Shown: one piece after another, positions 42,681-54,124 of the stretch | Layout: every line of letters starts with the position of its first letter | Position numbering within the stretch: position 1 is the stretch's first letter | DNA from: Ariolimax columbianus | Taxonomy: Eukaryota; Mollusca; Gastropoda; Stylommatophora; Arionidae | Direction: 5' to 3' | Assembly: GCA_036924085.1 (NCBI GenBank) | Contig: JAVGWX010000004.1 | Location: 44,160,293-44,224,292 of the forward strand | DNA length: 64,000 bases | The notes under the pieces: generated by a model | The model's database searches: none | What the model saw: the letters and a program-made list of their open reading frames with translations, nothing else | What the model was told of the DNA's origin: nothing | Program-made: the position numbers and the translations under genes

Positions 42681-43285
42681 CCGCTCATGATTTTCCCACT
42701 TCACATATCACACGTGTCTAACGTCTGCTGGGTGTGGAATTTGCCTTCGGTGTTGAAAGGAAGATATATAAATAATACTCCATGTGTGATAGAAGAATAA
42801 AATAGTAAACAGTTCGTTTATTCGTTTCTCCAGAAATCAGAACATGAAGAACACGTATTTGTACTACTGGTCTGTGAGGTGACCTACATCCTGACTTCAG
42901 TACGTGAGTGAACGTCTTGAGTTATGTGCTTCAGACAGAATGAGGCAGAGGGGAGATGGAAAACGTGTTTATTATAAAGTAACAACACAAATGATAACTC
43001 GATGCATGTTGGACGCACACATTAGTGATGTCTGAATTGTTTCAAATTTCCAGCAATGTCGAGTTAATTAAAAACAAGAACTTGACTTGACCCCAAATCT
43101 CCAGATAATTTTAACTTTAGCCAAAACATGTCGTTTATTTAGTTCTGCTGTTGGCATACGTGGCTCAACGTGATTTACATCCACAATTGTTTTTATTCTT
43201 GGAAAATAAAATGTCAATTAAAAAATATCCATACTGTACTTTTCCAGAAAGATTTATCAAGTTTCTTTCTTGTCGACGTTTGACG
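42681..43285. other. Nothing recognised
   Basis: No gene or repeat visible between the CR1-like remnant and the next R1 copy. Confidence 0.5.
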
Positions 43286-43540
43286 ATGCTCATGTTGACT
43301 AGAGTTAACTCTTTATGCCGGTTACAGTGGTTCTTCTAACATCCCGAAGCGTACTTGAGAAGGTAGGCTAGCATTCTCTTTGCTGTAGTGCAACGCGAAT
43401 CTCTTCAGTAAGCTCTGCACTATGGGGATTACAGGTTGGCCAGACCGTTGTGAGACAAACTGTGTCCAAGAGCATGGACGAGGAGATGTGAGGTTTCGAT
43501 CAGATTATCTCACCTGACCCTGATTATTCTTTGCTCTTAC
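43286..43540. repeat. Dispersed repeat R1 (copy 5)
   Basis: gactagagttaactcttta, gttacagtggttcttctaac and atcccgaag match the reverse of 23.1-23.2 kb. It ends with ctcacctgaccctgattatt, the reverse of the tandem motif at 41.3 kb. Confidence 0.7.
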
Positions 43541-43624
43541 ATCTAATTGATAGCTTTAAGGTACAATTTAGGGCGCCATGCTATGGTGTATATCTGCATC
43601 TTCATTTTCTTCTTCTTCTTTATG

Positions 43625-44455
43625 TTATCATCTAACAGTGTCATTTAACACTGTCATCATCTAACAATATCATCTAACAGCGTCATCATCTAAGATTGTC
43701 ATCATCTAACAGTGTCATAATCTAACAGTGTCATCATCTTACAGTGACAGCATCTAACAGTTTCATAATCTAACAGTGTCATCATCTAAAGTGTCATCAT
43801 ATAACGGGATCATCATTTAAATTTGTCATCATCTAACAGTGTCTTTATCTAACGGTGCAATCATCCAACAGTATAATCATCTAATGGTGTCATCATCTAA
43901 CAGAGTAGCCATCTAAAGGTGTCATCTAACAGTGTCACTATCTAACAGTGTCATCATCTAACGGTGTAATAATCTAACAGTGTCACTATCTAACGGTGTC
44001 ACTGTCTAACAGTGCCATCATCTAATAGTGACAGCATCTAACAGTTTCATAATCTAACAACGTCATCATCTAAAGTGTCATCATCTAACATGTCATCATC
44101 TAACGTTGTCATCATCTAATAATGTCATCATCTAAAAGTGTCATTTAACGGTGTCATCCTCTAACTGTGCCATCACCCAACAGTATAATCATCTAACGGT
44201 ATCATCATCTAACAGAGTAAACATCTAAAGGTGTCATCTAACAGTATCACTATCTAACAGTATCATCATCTAACAGTGTCACTATCTAACGGTGCCATCA
44301 TCTAACGATGTCATGATCTAGCAGTTTCATCATCTAACAGTGTCATTATTTAACAGTGCCATCATCCAACAGTGTCATCACCTAACGGTGTCATCATCTA
44401 ACGGTATCACTGTCTAACAGTATCATCATCTAACGGTGTCATCATCAAACAGGTG
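43625..44455. repeat. 16-base minisatellite
   Basis: About fifty diverged units of atctaacagtgtcatc, many with single-base changes or a missing half unit. Confidence 0.95.
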
Positions 44456-44514
44456 ACCTTTAACTCCTTTCTTTATGTTCTCATCTACTCATGTGTAATG
44501 TTCTCACTATACTA

Positions 44515-44770
44515 ATTGTAAAGGTAGTCCCATAGCAGACACTGTCGTCGGGGATGAAGTGCTAGAGTCCTCATTCTACTAAGCCACAGCTTCGTGAGGT
44601 GGGGGTGGCCAGTTTCCAACCTTTCTGCATTTTCCCTTCACTAGATGTCAGCGAGATACCCCTTTACAGCTGGGTCGACTGGAGCTGTCGATATCAGGAT
44701 CTGTACCCCGTACCTTTGCCATAGAAAACGAGTGCTCTACCATTTCACCAAATCAGCCGCTCTAACCTCC
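44515..44770 (-). mobile_element. SINE, family C (copy 3, best tRNA-like head)
   Basis: The minus strand starts tggtgaaatggtagagcact (A box), then ggtacggggtacagatcctg (B box), and runs into gacccagctgtaaagggg. It is colinear with copies at 5.0 and 21.2 kb. Confidence 0.82.
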
Positions 44771-45054
44771 TTCGTTACCACAATCTAAAGCATGACCAGA
44801 AGATGACACTAGATCCCTACATACTTATATATATTTGCATCCTGTATATCTGTTATCGACACATGACGAGAATAATATTTTCTGAAATGTTATATGCGGA
44901 AAGACCACGATTCTTATTCAATGATTGCTTTTATTAGAATGGTATCCAAGCTTGAACTCTTGGACAGCGCCAAAAAGCACTTGGCTATGAAAATGTCTGA
45001 ACTTCGAATCAAACTCAGTTCCGTGGTATATGTATTGCTTGTTTATATTCATAT

Positions 45055-45630
45055 TTGGTGATCCAATAGTACATGAATAACATTACACTGATGGTAATGG
45101 TAGTACATGAATAACATTACACTGATGGTAATGGTAGTACATGAGTAACATTACACTGATGGTGATAGTAGTACATGAGTAACATTACACTGACGGATGT
45201 AGGTTCACATAAACAACATAACGTCGATAGTGATAATTTTATGTGAATGCCACAACGTGGGTGGTGACAATTGTATGTGGATTACATAACGTGGATATTA
45301 ACAATTTTATATGAATAACAGCGCATAAGTGGTAGCTTTATGTGAGTAGCACAACGTGGATTGTGATAGATATATGTGAATGAAATAACATAAATGATGG
45401 TAGTTTTATATGGCGTGACATACCATGGATGGAACCCTGAAGTGTGAATTGTATAATGTATTTGCGACATTTTGATGTGAAATAGATAACGTAGAGATGA
45501 GGACTGTGAAATGTGAATAAAATAATGTATATGGTGACAGATTGATGGGAAATAGATAACGAAGAGAAGAAGACTGTGAAACGTGAATAAAATAATGTAT
45601 TTGGTCTTAGAGTGATGTGAAATAGATAAC
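45055..45630. repeat. Degenerate tandem array, left of CR1-like element
   Basis: It begins with about 34-base units (tagtacatgaataacattac then actgatggtaatgg) and drifts into gaaatagataacgtagagat and gaggactgtgaaatgtgaat types. It continues at 47896 beyond the CR1-like insertion. Confidence 0.85.
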
Positions 45631-47895
45631 TTAACTTAACGTCTTTATACTGGTTTAGAAGACCCTGCATAGTCTGTATACAACCAGCCACACTTACATC
45701 ACCTTGCTCTAAAAGCTATGCGCATCCAGTTTATTCTTAAATGCATTAACTGTCCCTGCCTCCACTACCTCCCCTGGCAATGCATTCCAAGCAGACACCA
45801 CTCTCTGACTAAAAAAAATATTTCCTAATATCTAACCTGGACCTCTCTTTAGTCAGCTTGTAGCTATGCCCTCGTGTTATTGTAGATGGCTGTATTTTAA
45901 AAAAACTTGTTATAGTCTAATTTATCGATTCCTCTGATCATCTTATAAGCCTGTATTAAGTCACCACGAATTCTTCTCTCTTCGAGACACCGTAGGCCGG
46001 TTTTTCTGAGTCGTTCCTCATAACTGTAATTCTGGAATCCCACTATCATCTTTGTCGCTCTTTTTTGTATTCTTTCTAGCATGTTTATGTCCCCTCTATG
46101 ATAAGGACTCCACACCTGTACACAGTACTCCAATCTAGGTCTAACTAAAGCTTTATACAGTTTGACGATCACTCCCTTGCTACTATGTTTAATATTTCTT
46201 TTTATCATACCTAACATTGCATTTGCCTTTTTGACTGCTACCTTAACTTGCTCACTCACCTTTTCTGTATGATCTATTATAACCCCTAGGTCCCTTTCTT
46301 TATCTATCTTTCCAATATTGTTTTCTCCCATTCTGTAATTATGTTCCATATTGGATCTACCCATGTGGATGACTGTACATTTATTTACATTAAACTCCAT
46401 TTGCCAGCTTACAGACCATTCTCGAATTTTATCTAAATCCGACATCAATATATCCACTTCCGCTTTAGATGAGACACTACTGCATAGTTTTGTGTCATCA
46501 GCAAATTTTGCAATCATGGATATCATATCAATGTCCAAATCATTTATATATATCAAGAACAAAATTGGTCCCAAAACCGAGCCCTGTGGCACACCACTTT
46601 TCACTTCACACCACTCAGAGTACTCCTTATTTATGCCCACTCTCTGCCTTCTTCCCGTTAACCAATTTTCAATCCATTTGGCAACTTCGCCACCTATTCC
46701 ATGTGATTTTAACTTTCGAAATAATCTTTGATGAGGTACTCTATCAAAGGCCTTTGCAAAATCTAGATAAATAACATCCACTGGCTCCTCTTTATCTATG
46801 ATTTTAGTAACCTCCTCCATGAATTCTAATGGATTTGTTAAGCATGATCTCCCTCTAGTAAACCCATGCTGACTATTTCTAATTAGATTAAATTTGTCTA
46901 TATGCATTACAATGTTTTCTTTGATTATTGACTCTAACAATTTACAGACTATGCTCGTTAAACTCACCGGTCTATAATTTGCTGGATTTGATTTTTTGCC
47001 TTTTTTGAATAAGGGGATCACTCCTGCATCTTTCCAATCCCTTGGAACAATCCCTTTTGTAAGTGATTGAGAACATAATATAGCCAATGGTTTTGCTAGT
47101 TGGTCTCTAATTTCATACAGCAATTTTGGATGAATACCATCTTGACCTGGACATTTATTCACTTTCAACCCCTCCAATTTTTTAAAAACCATTTCCACTG
47201 TAATACAGATTGATCTTAATCCCGCTATATCCATGTCTCTTTGAAAAATATCTATAGGCTCTGGGATCTTGGAGCAGTCCTCTTTTGTGAAGACTGTGCC
47301 AAAGTACTGATTGAGCAGATTAACTGCCTCCCTATTCTCACTTATTATTTTCCCTATACTGTCTATGAGAGGGCCTACTTTGTCTTTCGTTCTTTGTTTA
47401 TTTCTAACATAAGAAAAGAAGCTTTTGCTGTCAGTCTTGATCCTCTGAGCAAGATTTTTTTCAAAGTCTATTTATGCTGTTTTATTCGCTTTCTGAGATA
47501 TATTCTGCTTGTCCAAATATTTTACATATGTTTCTTTTGATTTACCTGCCTCTATATATTTTGTCCATGCTTTATTTTTTGCTCTTCTACATTTCACTAC
47601 AAATCTAGTTATCCACTTTTTACGCTTGGGGTTTACCTCCCTACATGTAACACATTCCTCTTTTAGCGTTTCTAGAACTGTTTTAAAACTTTCTCACTCC
47701 TGTTCAACATCTGTTCCTACGACAATATCTTTCCAGATTATGTGGTTCGCTGTCTCTTTCATCCTCTTAACATCTGCCTTAGAGTAGTCGTATGTTCGCG
47801 TGTTTATGTTTACTTCTTTCCCTGCAATAAGATCCCAATGGATGATTTGATGGTCACTTGAGCCAAACAGTTCCCCAACGGTAACGTTTTCAATC
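45631..47895 (-). mobile_element. CR1-like LINE, nearly open RT
   Basis: The frame 47234-45897 is open for 445 residues: NKCPGQDGIHPKLLYE, NPANYRPVSLTSIVCKLLES, RNSQHGFTRGRSCLTN, VIYLDFAKAFDRVPHQRL (first catalytic Asp), VKSGVPQGSVLGPILFLIYI, MIAKFADDTKLC (catalytic FADD), KCTVIHMGRS, YKALVRPRLEYCVQVWSPYH. Further 5' the linker reads with only two stops (after VEQE and after QKANKTA) up to the endonuclease end ENVTVGELFGSSDHQIIHWD, with the conserved SDH. The element is 5'-truncated inside the endonuclease. Its 3' end carries short ttaac repeats. CR1/L2 placement rests on motif style. Confidence 0.95.
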
Positions 47896-47990
47896 AACGT
47901 AGTGATGAGGGCTGTCAAATGTGAACAGCAGTGTAGAAGGTGACAGTGATATGTGAAAGAAACAACAATGCTGTTAGTCAGGGTTAGCAC
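47896..47990. repeat. Degenerate tandem array, right of CR1-like element
   Basis: aacgtagtgatgagggctgt then caaatgtgaacagcag continues the left array unit aacgtagagatgaggactgt then gaaatgtgaataaaat. Confidence 0.8.
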
Positions 47991-47991
47991 A

Positions 47992-48069
47992 AATGTAGTA
48001 ATGAATGCAACTTACATTTGGCTGTTTTTTGTATAACCAGTCGATCACAGCTGCTATCCTGCTCCTTAC
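47992..48069 (-). other. Stretch with strong splice-like borders, unassigned
   Basis: On the minus strand, ccctttgcccacAG precedes and AAAT|GTAAGT follows about 78 bases. Two frames are open: RFVKFTWAVRSRIAAVIDWL and ICQVYVGGKEQDSSCDRLVI. Neither leaves a phase that fits the next Ras-like exon. It is possibly an exon of an unknown gene, possibly chance. Confidence 0.2.
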
Positions 48070-48413
48070 CGCCCACGTAAACTTGACAAATCGCTGTGGG
48101 CAAAGGGAAATACATGTTGTTGTAGATATTGTGTACCCATTTCTTTGTATTCGTGTAGTGTGCTTCCATGTGTATGTGTATCTGTGTTATCTGTAATACG
48201 CATATGCAGTTCTATTCAAATGGCAGTACCACACACCGTATGTTTACGGACAACCAGTTGGAGTCCCGCTGTGCGCGACCAGCATACATTTTAAATAGTA
48301 ATATTGTGAAATAGAGAATGACATATTTTAAAGAAACTTATAATTAGCTGGTTCAAACCACATATCTGATATATTGGCTTGTAAAGTAACCCATAGCATT
48401 ACTGCCGAAGGGG

Positions 48414-48500
48414 TGTTAGGTGTTAGCGATCTCACATTTCAAAGGCTCGGCTATATGATGCGAAGCCAGAGCGCTAACCACTGCACTACGCGGCTCCACA
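48414..48500 (-). mobile_element. tRNA-like SINE head
   Basis: The minus strand reads ggagccgcgtagtgcagtgg then ttagcgctctggcttcgcat, a typical SINE A-box region. The B-box side is degraded. Confidence 0.65.
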
Positions 48501-49335
48501 TATTGGCTTGAACTAGACTTATATTTCAGTTTCTCAATAGCAACATTTCTTGAATTTATAAATGTACCTATACTACCTAACAATAGTTTTGATTTTCCAA
48601 CAATAACATTTCCAGAAGATCAGATATTCAAGAGCGAATGAATGCATACTGACCAGGGACAAGCATTACAGATGGCGGAAGAAGTCGACTAGAAATCAAG
48701 TGTAGATAAGGTTACGCAACTTGCATGTCTTTGACCTCAATAATTGAATGCGGGATGGACATGGAATGTGTCTAAATAATAAAGGGACACGTAACGCAAC
48801 TATGTCTGTTTTTACAAGACATGGCCCAGCTGTGGTTCACTAGGTGAATTTTGAGTAGGACCTAAGCTTATAACCAGCATGCCACGCAAGTGTCTATCCC
48901 GTCTGTAGGGCACCAGGGGAAGATTCGGAAATAGCGTCCGTGTGGAGTTTTCTGCTTGAAGGATACAGAGATGGCGGGAAAAGATCACACGGTTGAGAAA
49001 ATGGGAATAGTATGATGAACCAGTTTAATGGGGTCAGATGGGGTACAGCGGATAGCGGTGACCCATAGTCCAACGGCCTTCTCTATTAATGCTGTTTCTG
49101 CTTATCCAGTCCATGATTAGGGTCTGCATATTGAAACGTGGGTTAACATCTGAAACTGTTCTGATGTAAAACTTCCCAATAACGTTGTTTGTATTTTTGG
49201 TCATTATTTACAAGAGAAAGTCAGTATATAGATCACAAATGGCTATTTAACAAATCTAAATGGTATACGAACTTGAAAAAGCTCTAATTAGTGCACGTAC
49301 ATTGTCCTTTACTTCTCAACCTAATATCCATCAAC
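48501..49335. other. Nothing recognised
   Basis: Non-repetitive by eye, with no meaningful open frame. Confidence 0.5.
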
Positions 49336-49339
49336 TTTG

Positions 49340-49995
49340 ATACACTTTTATCTACATTTTACAGTGTACCAAGACCTAAAGCATGTAAGTCTTTGGTCTG
49401 CTGTCTCAGTCACGTTTTCATATCAAGTTCAATCTCTTCGTCCTACTCGACACGTCTCCTGCATTAAGATTGCGCCTAACCATGCGAACACTCTTCTGTG
49501 GCTGCTACACTGTTTATCGCTATTTTTCCATCCGTCTCTTCATCTACTAATTTGTTTTGCTAATCAAATTCCCTTCCATTTTAATAAGACAGTTTGGTTA
49601 TCTATCTTTCCCTGTTCGTTTATATGTGCTGTTGTACAAGTATTTCATATTTCGATTGGCTTCAGTTTCTTTGACATCTTTGACCAACTTGTGATTTTAT
49701 TTTTTCTTGTCCCTTTTCCTATGCTTTTTATTACTTTTTTGTTAGCTATAGTGTATATTTTTTTAGCCTTCCCTCTAGTAATTCTGGTTTTGCTAATGTT
49801 CTGTCTTCTTTATTTTAATGTTCTATATCTTTGCAATAGTTCATGTCGGTATCTTTGTTCTGTGTTGGCGTTCTTTTCCCCAGAACTTCTAGACAATGCT
49901 TGTTCCGTATACTTGTTAGCTGCTGCCAATGTCTTTTTATATTCACTATTTAATCTAGCTGTTGTAACTCTTGGCACCTACTTGATATCTTAGTG
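49340..49995 (-). mobile_element. Possible LINE linker-region relic
   Basis: The minus strand is A-rich and reads Lys/Arg-rich fragments (AKKIYTIANKKVIKSI, LNSEYKKTLAAANKYTEQA) like the linker between endonuclease and RT of RTE-like elements. The 218-residue plus-strand frame, very rich in Leu and Phe, is its antisense. Confidence 0.4.
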
Positions 49996-50284
49996 TTTAT
50001 GTATCTTGTATTTTCAGGAACTTCTTAAACTGGAAAAATACGTTACAGCACTGGGATAATGTGGATGATGTTCGCAGGGAATTTGTGGACTGACAAACGG
50101 GGTAAACATTTGCAAAGCGAACGTCTAAAAGAGTATAAATAATAGTTTCTCTGAAAGTTTCATACAGTCAAGAGGTTGAAAGCAATAAAAGATATACGGA
50201 ACAACCAGAATATAGCAAATAGTGTCCCACATGGAGCCAAGATGATGAAGTAAATAAGCTGGCAACTAACAGCAGCTAGCGGCT

Positions 50285-50556
50285 CAAAACGGACTGCTTG
50301 CACCAGGGACAGCGAAACATATCTGACCAAGATTATTTTCCGCCTCTACAAGGCGACCTGAAAGCAGGCTGCACTAGTCCAAGCGATAGAGATCGCAGTG
50401 CAAAGACAAACCCGGTACTAACAACAAAAAAACACAAAAATAAACAACACAAACCCAGCTTAAATCGGATGTGTCCGGCTGAAAGGGGCAGATATCGCAG
50501 CCTCACTGTAAACTACGACACAACGTCATTTTCAGGACGAACGACAAAGAAGAAGT
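50285..50556 (+). mobile_element. SINE with shared core and GAA tail, different head
   Basis: The head contains ccagggacagcgaaacatat then ctgaccaagat, which resembles the R1/minisatellite motif rather than the family A head. The body has taaatcggatgtgtccggct and tgtaaactacgacacaacg. It ends acgaacgacaaagaagaag. Confidence 0.75.
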
Positions 50557-50805
50557 ATTCCACAATATGCCACACTGTTAAGAGAATTATAACAATAATA
50601 GATGTGAGGAACATTCAAAATATTGTAAAAGGTACCCCACACTTTGCAAACAGTCAAAGGGACAACGCTTCTATATTTTGAAAAGAGATTTTCACAGGAA
50701 CTTAAAAAAAGTCTTTCAAACTGAATCACAATATCACTAGAGTGCTTTGAAACGTGATGGAAGTAATCCTCCCAAAGAAATTAAGAAGCTATAAACGATA
50801 AACAA

Positions 50806-50823
50806 CCGGGGGGGGGGGGGGGG
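50806..50823. repeat. G homopolymer
   Basis: About 18 consecutive G directly beside the left end of a mariner relic. Confidence 0.95.
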
Positions 50824-52045
50824 GTTAAAAATCAAACCGGTACATTTTGTTCTAGTTAACTACTATCATTGGTTAGGGGCACTTGTGTCTTATTACTGCT
50901 AGGTGGCTCACCCACTTGCCATGGGCCAGTCACGTGAAAGATAAATAAATATGGGGGACAACACTGAAAGTGTTTGCGTTGAACAGAGTGTTCTGATGAA
51001 ATGTCTTGAAACAGAAGACTGCAATCACAATACAATGATGAGGCACTCAGCCGCAGTAAGTCATTTAAATGGCGTAAACATTTTAGAGAAGTCCGTAAAT
51101 CCGAGAGTCATGACCTTGGCCGTGGTGGCTCTCAACAAACCACAGTCATGCATGTGATTATCCAGAATGTGGAACGCCTTATCCAAGAAAATCGACGCAT
51201 AACATGTCGTGAAATTACACAATCACCAAATCTTTCTCTGGGTACGGTGAACACTATACTATTATTCATGAACATTTGCATTTTCGGAAGGTTGGTGCAC
51301 GTTGGGTGCCAAGCCAGCTTTCCGCTTTTGATCGGCAGAGAAGATTTCAAGCCTGCAATGAATTGATGGGACATTTAGACATGGAAGGGCATGTCTTTTT
51401 GGATCACATCATTACATGTGATGAAACCTGGGCGCATCATTAAACTCCTGAATCGAAACGAGCATCAAAGCAGTGGAAGCATACGCATTCACCTCCACCC
51501 AAACAATTTAGGACAATTTTGTCTGCAGGTAAACTGATGGCGAGTGTTTTCTGGGGCAAACTTGGCATAATTCATGTTAATTTTCCACTCATGGTTCCAC
51601 TATCAATAGTGAACATAACCGTCTGCGGAAAAAAACAGCCTAGTGTGTTCACAAAGGGCGTCCTGCTCCAGCAAGATAACGCTCGACCTCATACGGCTCA
51701 CCGCACTATGTGCCATCTGCAGAAACTCGGCTAGAATGACCTTACAGTCCAGATCTCGCTCAAAGATATTTCCACCTGTTTGGATCCCTAAAATAATTCC
51801 TGGGAGGGCAGCATTACAGCACTGATGACGAAGTGAAACAGGCTGTCCTGGATTGGTTCAGACATACTGACAGATCTTTCTATGCTGAAGCTTTTCAAGC
51901 ATTACTTAAACGCTGGGATAAGTGCATAAACGTTGCAGGAGATTATATCGAAATATAAATGTCATTTTGACTTCTACAAAACACATAATTTTCTTTACCA
52001 AAAAAAAAAAAAAAAAGGCCCGGTTTCACTTGAACGCCACTCACG
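50824..52045 (+). mobile_element. mariner relic, most complete of its family here
   Basis: The left end has tcaaaccggtacattttgtt and the right end aggcccggtttcacttgaac (reverse). Transposase pieces: VMHVIIQNVERLIQ near 51148 and RRITCREITQSPNLSLGTVN at 51196 (helix-turn-helix region), LMGHLDMEGHVFLDHIITCD then ETWAHH at 51420 (central D), LLQQDNARPHTAHRT near 51665 (third catalytic D), DDEVKQAVLDWF and FQALLKRWDKCINVAGDYIE at the end. Stops and shifts make it inactive. It is the family of 17.6-18.1 kb. Confidence 0.93.
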
Positions 52046-52349
52046 TGTATCTAAAAACAAAAAGCACAGAAAATAACAAATGTGTGGCACAAAGTAACTT
52101 GTCTTCAACAATCTCAAACATCTGTTGGTGGCGTTATTTCCAAACAGAAACATTATTACTAAATAATTGTTTTTCTTTACAATCAAACATTTGATTTAAT
52201 GAATGTATTTAAAAAAAATAAAAATAATGATATTACACCAACAAATAGTTCTTTCTTTATCTTTGCTTGTCGAACTAACACAAATACATTTTGTTTAAAT
52301 GTAACAAGTATTAATTCTAGTGTGAAAAAATAAAAAAAATAAAAACTTT
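52046..52349. other. AT-rich stretch, nothing recognised
   Basis: A- and T-runs only. Confidence 0.5.
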
Positions 52350-52699
52350 TAGCGAGGGCTCGATTTCATTGCTTCGGGTTTTCCCCATTTAACTCGGTCT
52401 CTCTCGGCAGATGTACTCCCTAATACTCGTATATAAATAAGAAGAGGACATGGGGAAGTAGAAACGATGTAAATGGCGCAGACGTTAAATAAATATGAAA
52501 CATTGCATACAATGTATGCATTCTTGTTTGATTACTTTCATTGCCAGAGTGGGGCTACAGCAGACAAGTGGCAACGATTAACAATGCATCTTTAACAAAC
52601 CTACTTATCGGGAGAGCTTAAACGTTGAACACGTATTTAACAGTTTTGTTTGAATTGCCAAAAGTTTTTCGGCTTCAAATGGAAAGGAGAAACAAAATT

Positions 52700-52960
52700 G
52701 GTATTTTGGCTGGATTGTCTTCCTGTGGGGTAAGAAGACTAACGTCTGGTTAGGTAAAACATGCTGATCGGATATGTTAGTCAGGGTCAAGTAAAATATA
52801 CTAGCCAAGATCCCCCCTCCCCCGCACACTGGCCCCCACCCCTCACTTCCACGCAGGTCTCCTTGGAAACGAGCTGTTTTCACGGCAACCTGACTAACGA
52901 GGAAGGGTCTATCTGCCTGGCATAAGGCGCAATTATAACGTAAACTGCACAGCATTGGAA
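52700..52960. repeat. Dispersed repeat R1 (copy 6)
   Basis: Inverted relative to 28.5-28.8 kb: gtaagaagactaacgtctgg, then gagctgttttcacggcaacc and tgactaacgagg. It includes ggtcaagtaaaatatactag, the motif amplified in the tandem arrays. Confidence 0.75.
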
Positions 52961-54115
52961 CTGTTCAAGCCGTTATACTTTGTCAGTAACGTAGTCAAAC
53001 AGGACTGTGTACTGCCCCCAAAGATCTTTAGTATGCTATTTTCTGCCCCACTTTCGGATGCTGTACATGGCTGTGCACTGACGTCCACATCAGATACAAG
53101 ACATTTGGGCAGGTGCGACTAAGACCCCTCACAAAAAGTGAAATAAGAAACCATCCTAAGTGTCCTCCTTGTTGATGGCTGTCCCATTAGCTCGTGTTCA
53201 GAAGAGGGCATGCAGGCCACTGTGAATGAGTTTTCGGCTGCGTGCATTCACTTTGGTCTCATATCAACAAACAGAAAGCGGAAATACTGTTTCTGCCTGC
53301 TTTTTTTGAAGCCATACCACGAACCAAACATCACTGTACAGGATCAGAATCTACAAGCAGCTCATAGCTTTACCTGAGAATACCCTCGCCAGAGAAGTAC
53401 ATTTCGATTATGAGGTCCATAACAGGGGTACCAAGGCAGACGCTGCTTTTAAAGACCCCGAGCAAATGGTTGCGACCAGAAGAGAATCAATGTTGCCACT
53501 AAAATTAGGGTTTATCGTACTGTGTTGCTAACCACCTTTCTAAACTCTTGCGAAACACTGACAGTCTAAATCTGACATGTCAGGAAACTTAAACATTTCC
53601 ACGTGATCTCTCTGCGCAGGCTGCTTAGGATCGACTAGCAGAATAGAGTGCCCAAACTCTGGTTCTTAGCAATGGTAGAGCAGACAGGCATCCACACATA
53701 GCTGCAGACAGCAAATATTAGATGAACATTGTTCGTATGCACCATAAGTGCCTTCATGAGCAGCTGTTGTATGGTGACCTAAGAACAGGACACGAGAAGA
53801 CAAAAGACACCATCCAAAGACTGTTTTAAAATATCTCTACACAGTTTTCTCATTGATGTCGCCTTATTTGTAGCTACTTGCTTCGAACCGCTCAGCACGG
53901 TGTACGGCGATCACAAACCGCGTTCGCATAGCCGAGAAAATATCCATAGCTGTGGCGCAGACATAAGCAAAATGCACAAAAGGACAGAATGCAAAATGGC
54001 CCAATTACTGACTCTGCCCACGTGTACTCATATGTGGTAAAGTCTTGTGCGCTCGTATAGGACTGTACAGTCATATGCGGTCACATCTGAATAAACATAA
54101 CTGACACTGACGTCA
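52961..54115 (+). mobile_element. RTE-like LINE relic, same family as 33.8-36.4 kb
   Basis: QDCVLPPKIFSMLFSAPLSD near 53000, EPNITVQDQNLQAAHSFT near 53320, RVYRTVLLTTFLNSCETLTV near 53512, LKHFHVISLRRLLRID near 53590, and C-terminal traces to about 54110. All frames are broken. Confidence 0.82.
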
Positions 54116-54124
54116 CCTTCACGC

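Noticed and set aside
46351..46774. Plus-strand open frames over 100 residues
   Set aside because: They are antisense to the well-conserved CR1-like RT on the minus strand.
47992..48069. P-loop exon of the Ras-like gene (YVGGKEQDSS)
   Set aside because: The glycine spacing is not that of a P-loop, and the outgoing phase does not match the next exon.
49337..49993. 218-residue plus-strand frame, very hydrophobic, resembling a membrane protein
   Set aside because: The opposite strand is A-rich with Lys/Arg-rich pieces like a LINE linker, so the Leu/Phe-rich frame is most likely antisense. No splice or start evidence.
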